Positions 5,787 through 7,967 of a stretch of 7,967 nt of DNA are shown in pieces. Where the stretch lies: the NCBI GenBank assembly GCA_946886545.1, contig CAMPIU010000125.1:1-7967 (forward strand). Reading direction: 5' to 3'. The translations under genes and the position numbers were made by a program. Position 1 is the stretch's first letter. Each line of letters starts with the position of its first letter. The notes beneath the pieces were generated by a model. That model saw only the letters and a program-made list of their open reading frames with translations, searched no databases and was not told the DNA's origin. The stretch comes from an uncultured Flavobacteriales bacterium. GTDB lineage: Bacteria; Bacteroidota; Bacteroidia; Flavobacteriales; Crocinitomicaceae.

Positions 5787-6665
5787 TGCTTTTTCAATTT
5801 TTTGGAAAGCTGTTTTCAGCTGCGGTTCAATGATGTGATAACTTTGGGCATCAATGTTATAATCACCATACCAAACCAGGTCATAGATCGAAACGATTTG
5901 TTCAAACTCCCTGGAAATTGCTTTGCCTTGAACCTCAATGATGTAATGCATATTGGTTTTTTCCCTTTTCCAGAAAATCCATCTTCGCTGAATGAGTTCT
6001 TTCATTGCAAACAGGAAGTAGATCCGGACACATTCCTTGTAATTTCCGGAGGCTGTAGCTTCTTCCAAGCGCAATTCCAATTCCGTTTTACTGATTTCAG
6101 CCGGATTCAGATCTTCCACCAATGCTTCAAAAGGAATGGTTTTGATTCGCGGACTTCTGTTTTTAATCATGTAGTAGATCAGAATTGCCAAAGCAATAAT
6201 CAATAAACTGATTCCAAGCCATTCCCAAAAGGTGGCGGAGATATCCGGCGCATCTACATTTGGTCCGTTCGGTGCATCGAAATCCGGTATGTCTACAGAC
6301 TCGGCAGGTTCAATATTGGGATCTTCCTCAATACTTCCGGTTCCGCCGTTACCGTTTTTCCCACCTTTCCCGTTTTCCAGGTCTTTTGGTGAATAAGGTG
6401 TTCCCTGGTAGGGTTTTGTCGTTCCATTCGGAGTTCCCGAACTACCGGAAGAGGATTCATTGATCGAAGTAGGACTTTGATAGTAATCAGATTCCGGACC
6501 TTTGTATTTCTCGGATTGCTTATAACCGTGTTCTTCCCGAAGCTGGTTCCACTTTTCACGGGTGGTAATTTCCTTTTCCTTTTTTGTTTCCTGGGCCACA
6601 ACAGAAAAAGAGATCCCGCCGGTAACGAAGATGCAAATAACGATATGTAGAATAAGCTTAATCAA
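5784..6665 (-). CDS. DUF4129 domain protein with signal peptide (TTG start)
   Basis: I place the start at TTG 6663-6665, giving 293 residues. From there the N-terminus reads as a clean signal peptide, MIKLILHIVICIFVTGGISF followed by S-V-V-A-Q, with cleavage likely after V-V-A. The frame stays open to a TTG at 6711-6713, but those 16 extra residues lie inside the SpoIIM-like gene and bury the signal; no ATG is available. After a charged segment comes a long Gly/Ser/Pro/Asn linker (about 60-140), one membrane helix (146-167), and a cytosolic DUF4129 domain: A-I-S-R-E-F-E-Q-I (249-257) and the diagnostic Y-D-L-V-W-Y-G-D-Y (261-269), preceded by R-R-W-I-F-W and K-T-N-M-H-Y. DUF4129 domains often occur with transglutaminase or MoxR/DUF58 genes; the function is unknown. 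The start overlaps the upstream stop by eight bases. Confidence 0.88.
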   Translation of the reverse strand: MIKLILHIVICIFVTGGISFSVVAQETKKEKEITTREKWNQLREEHGYKQSEKYKGPESDYYQSPTSINESSSGSSGTPNGTTKPYQGTPYSPKDLENGKGGKNGNGGTGSIEEDPNIEPAESVDIPDFDAPNGPNVDAPDISATFWEWLGISLLIIALAILIYYMIKNRSPRIKTIPFEALVEDLNPAEISKTELELRLEEATASGNYKECVRIYFLFAMKELIQRRWIFWKREKTNMHYIIEVQGKAISREFEQIVSIYDLVWYGDYNIDAQSYHIIEPQLKTAFQKIEKA

Positions 6666-7967
6666 AGTCGAGAGAAGTTTCCTGATAGCGTTTGCGCTTT
6701 CCGAAGTTGGCAAATTGTTTTTTCAATCCGGTAGATTGGGCTTGTTCCTGGAAAGTGTGGAACATGAATCCCATCATGATCACAAAGAACGGAAGGGAGA
6801 ACAGGATGAAAATAACATAAACAATTTGTCGGGCAATATTTGCCGGAACCAGGAAGTCTGAAGTATAATAACGTGCCACATTCTTAACGAAATCAGCAAA
6901 CTTATCCAGGAAATCCTCCAATGCAGGTTCTCTCATGAAATTGACTTGCTGGTAGCTGAGTACGCAGGCAATAGGCTGTGCAAAAATGAAAAGTACCAAG
7001 CCCATTAAAGAAATACCGAGCAATACGGTTCCGTAGTTTTTCGTTCCGAATCTGAACCCGTTTCCAAATCGTTTTCCGAACCGTTCTTCGCCCAAAATAA
7101 CCGACGCTCCCTGAAGCCAGAAGAAGGGCGCTAAGAACAGCATCAGGAACATCCAATACCACGGAACATAAAAAAGGATCAGGAACAGGAAACTTAACCC
7201 AAGCCAAGTCCCTGGAAGTTTTTGAAGCATGAAGGGTACAAACAGTTTCAAACTTGCCTTTTGTTCCTGGTTTTTGAAATGATACAGGACAGAAATGGTG
7301 AAAATGGAAAGGATAATCGTCCAAAGTAAGGTAACAACAAAATCACTGAATGACTGAATATCAAATCCCATGATAATGCTCAACTGTGAAGCCCAATCGT
7401 ATTCATACTGGTGGGTGAGATCTTCATAACGCATCAGGTCCTGGAAAATGACAACGGCAATAATGATTGGAACCGTAAGTACCAGGTTGTAGCGTATGAT
7501 CTTACCGATGTGTACGCGGTAAAATGAAAAGCTGTCTGAGAAAATCTGACCGAAAGTGCGGATCTTATTCAGGTCGAAAACGTTTATATAGGTTTTGATC
7601 GGCGGATCGCTTTCGTGTACCAATTCCGGGTGGCGTCTTGCAACTACGATCGGAAAAATGATGTAATAGAAAATGATAATGGCAAAGGAAATCGAAATGA
7701 TCGCCCATTTGGACCAATCTGCCAGTTCCTGGTAATTGTGTGTCACATAACTTTCCAAAAAGCCGGCGGCAATTAAGAAAGGAATAAGCGACATCATAAT
7801 TTTCAAGCCTCTTTTGGCCGAGAGCTGCAAACTTTGCAAGCGGGTATAGGAACCGGGAAAAAGCAAACCATTCCCCAAGGTAATTCCCGCACCACCGGCA
7901 ATAGCTATGGAACTGATCTCAAATGCTCCGTGAATCCAGATTCCCAGGTAAGAAACGATCAATAAGC
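6658..7967 (-). CDS. SpoIIM-like polytopic membrane protein with C-terminal membrane extension (N-terminus outside window)
   Basis: The gene enters from the right edge already in frame; at least 435 codons are visible and the start is missing. The first visible residues carry the SpoIIM family core: L-G-I-W-I-H-G-A-F-E-I-S-S-I (6-19), A-G-G-A-G-I-T-L-G (22-30) and L-L-F-P-G (33-37), counting from the TTG at 7960-7962. SpoIIM is named for a sporulation membrane protein, but this family is widespread in non-sporulating Bacteroidota, so the name says nothing about spores. Membrane helices appear at about 54-72, 87-108, 158-174, 206-227, 252-284 (probably two), 311-336 and 379-401. Ordinary SpoIIM homologues end soon after the second of these. 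From about residue 128 (F-D-L-N-K-I-R-T-F-G-Q-I-F-S-D-S) a second multi-helix module begins, looking like a fused, formerly separate membrane protein. The tail is basic and probably cytosolic. Confidence 0.88.
   Translation of the reverse strand, partial: LLIVSYLGIWIHGAFEISSIAIAGGAGITLGNGLLFPGSYTRLQSLQLSAKRGLKIMMSLIPFLIAAGFLESYVTHNYQELADWSKWAIISISFAIIIFYYIIFPIVVARRHPELVHESDPPIKTYINVFDLNKIRTFGQIFSDSFSFYRVHIGKIIRYNLVLTVPIIIAVVIFQDLMRYEDLTHQYEYDWASQLSIIMGFDIQSFSDFVVTLLWTIILSIFTISVLYHFKNQEQKASLKLFVPFMLQKLPGTWLGLSFLFLILFYVPWYWMFLMLFLAPFFWLQGASVILGEERFGKRFGNGFRFGTKNYGTVLLGISLMGLVLFIFAQPIACVLSYQQVNFMREPALEDFLDKFADFVKNVARYYTSDFLVPANIARQIVYVIFILFSLPFFVIMMGFMFHTFQEQAQSTGLKKQFANFGKRKRYQETSLDFD

Noticed and set aside
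6658..7967. Evidence for sporulation from the SpoIIM-like gene
   Set aside because: This family is widespread in non-sporulating Bacteroidota alongside MoxR and DUF58 genes; the name reflects distant homology only.

Overview
The window looks like chromosomal DNA of a Bacteroidota bacterium. The clue is a tightly packed minus-strand operon of the order SpoIIM-like membrane protein, DUF4129 protein, DUF4350 protein, MoxR AAA+ ATPase and DUF58 (vWA-like) protein, which is typical of that phylum. Flavobacteriales, perhaps a Crocinitomicaceae/Fluviicola-like lineage, is my guess from the protein style only. No rRNA, tRNA, CRISPR array or transposase gene is visible.

Layout. At the left edge (4-273, plus strand) is a small unrecognised protein of about 89 residues. 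Converging on it from the right is a DUF2971-family protein (311-1054, minus). Next, also on minus, is an unrecognised 138-residue protein (1211-1627). The rest of the window (1650-7967) is the five-gene minus-strand operon, read from right to left. The SpoIIM-like gene runs off the right end, so its N-terminus and the operon promoter lie outside the window.

How the genes work together. Every junction within the five-gene cluster is a stop/start overlap (8-nt overlap, TAATG, ATGA, TAATG), so the proteins are probably made in a coupled way and may form one inner-membrane assembly. MoxR is the cytosolic ATPase. DUF58 is its likely vWA-like membrane partner. The DUF4129 and DUF4350 proteins have extracytoplasmic regions joined by membrane helices to cytosolic domains, and the SpoIIM-like protein is polytopic. 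The exact cellular role of this cluster is not established; an envelope or membrane-remodelling chaperone role is inference. Two of its members look like fusions: the DUF4350 protein carries two extra helices and a PH-like tail, and the SpoIIM-like protein carries a second multi-helix membrane module.

The most unusual feature is at the operon's 3' end. The last ~60 bp of the DUF58 gene, up to and including its stop codon, occur twice in direct orientation: once as the true gene end (1650-1709) and once about 490 bp further downstream (1159-1211). The two copies bracket the 138-residue gene almost exactly. This looks like the footprint of a small gene cassette inserted at the 3' end of the DUF58 gene with regeneration of that end, and it marks 311-1627 as a probable accessory insertion next to a conserved operon.
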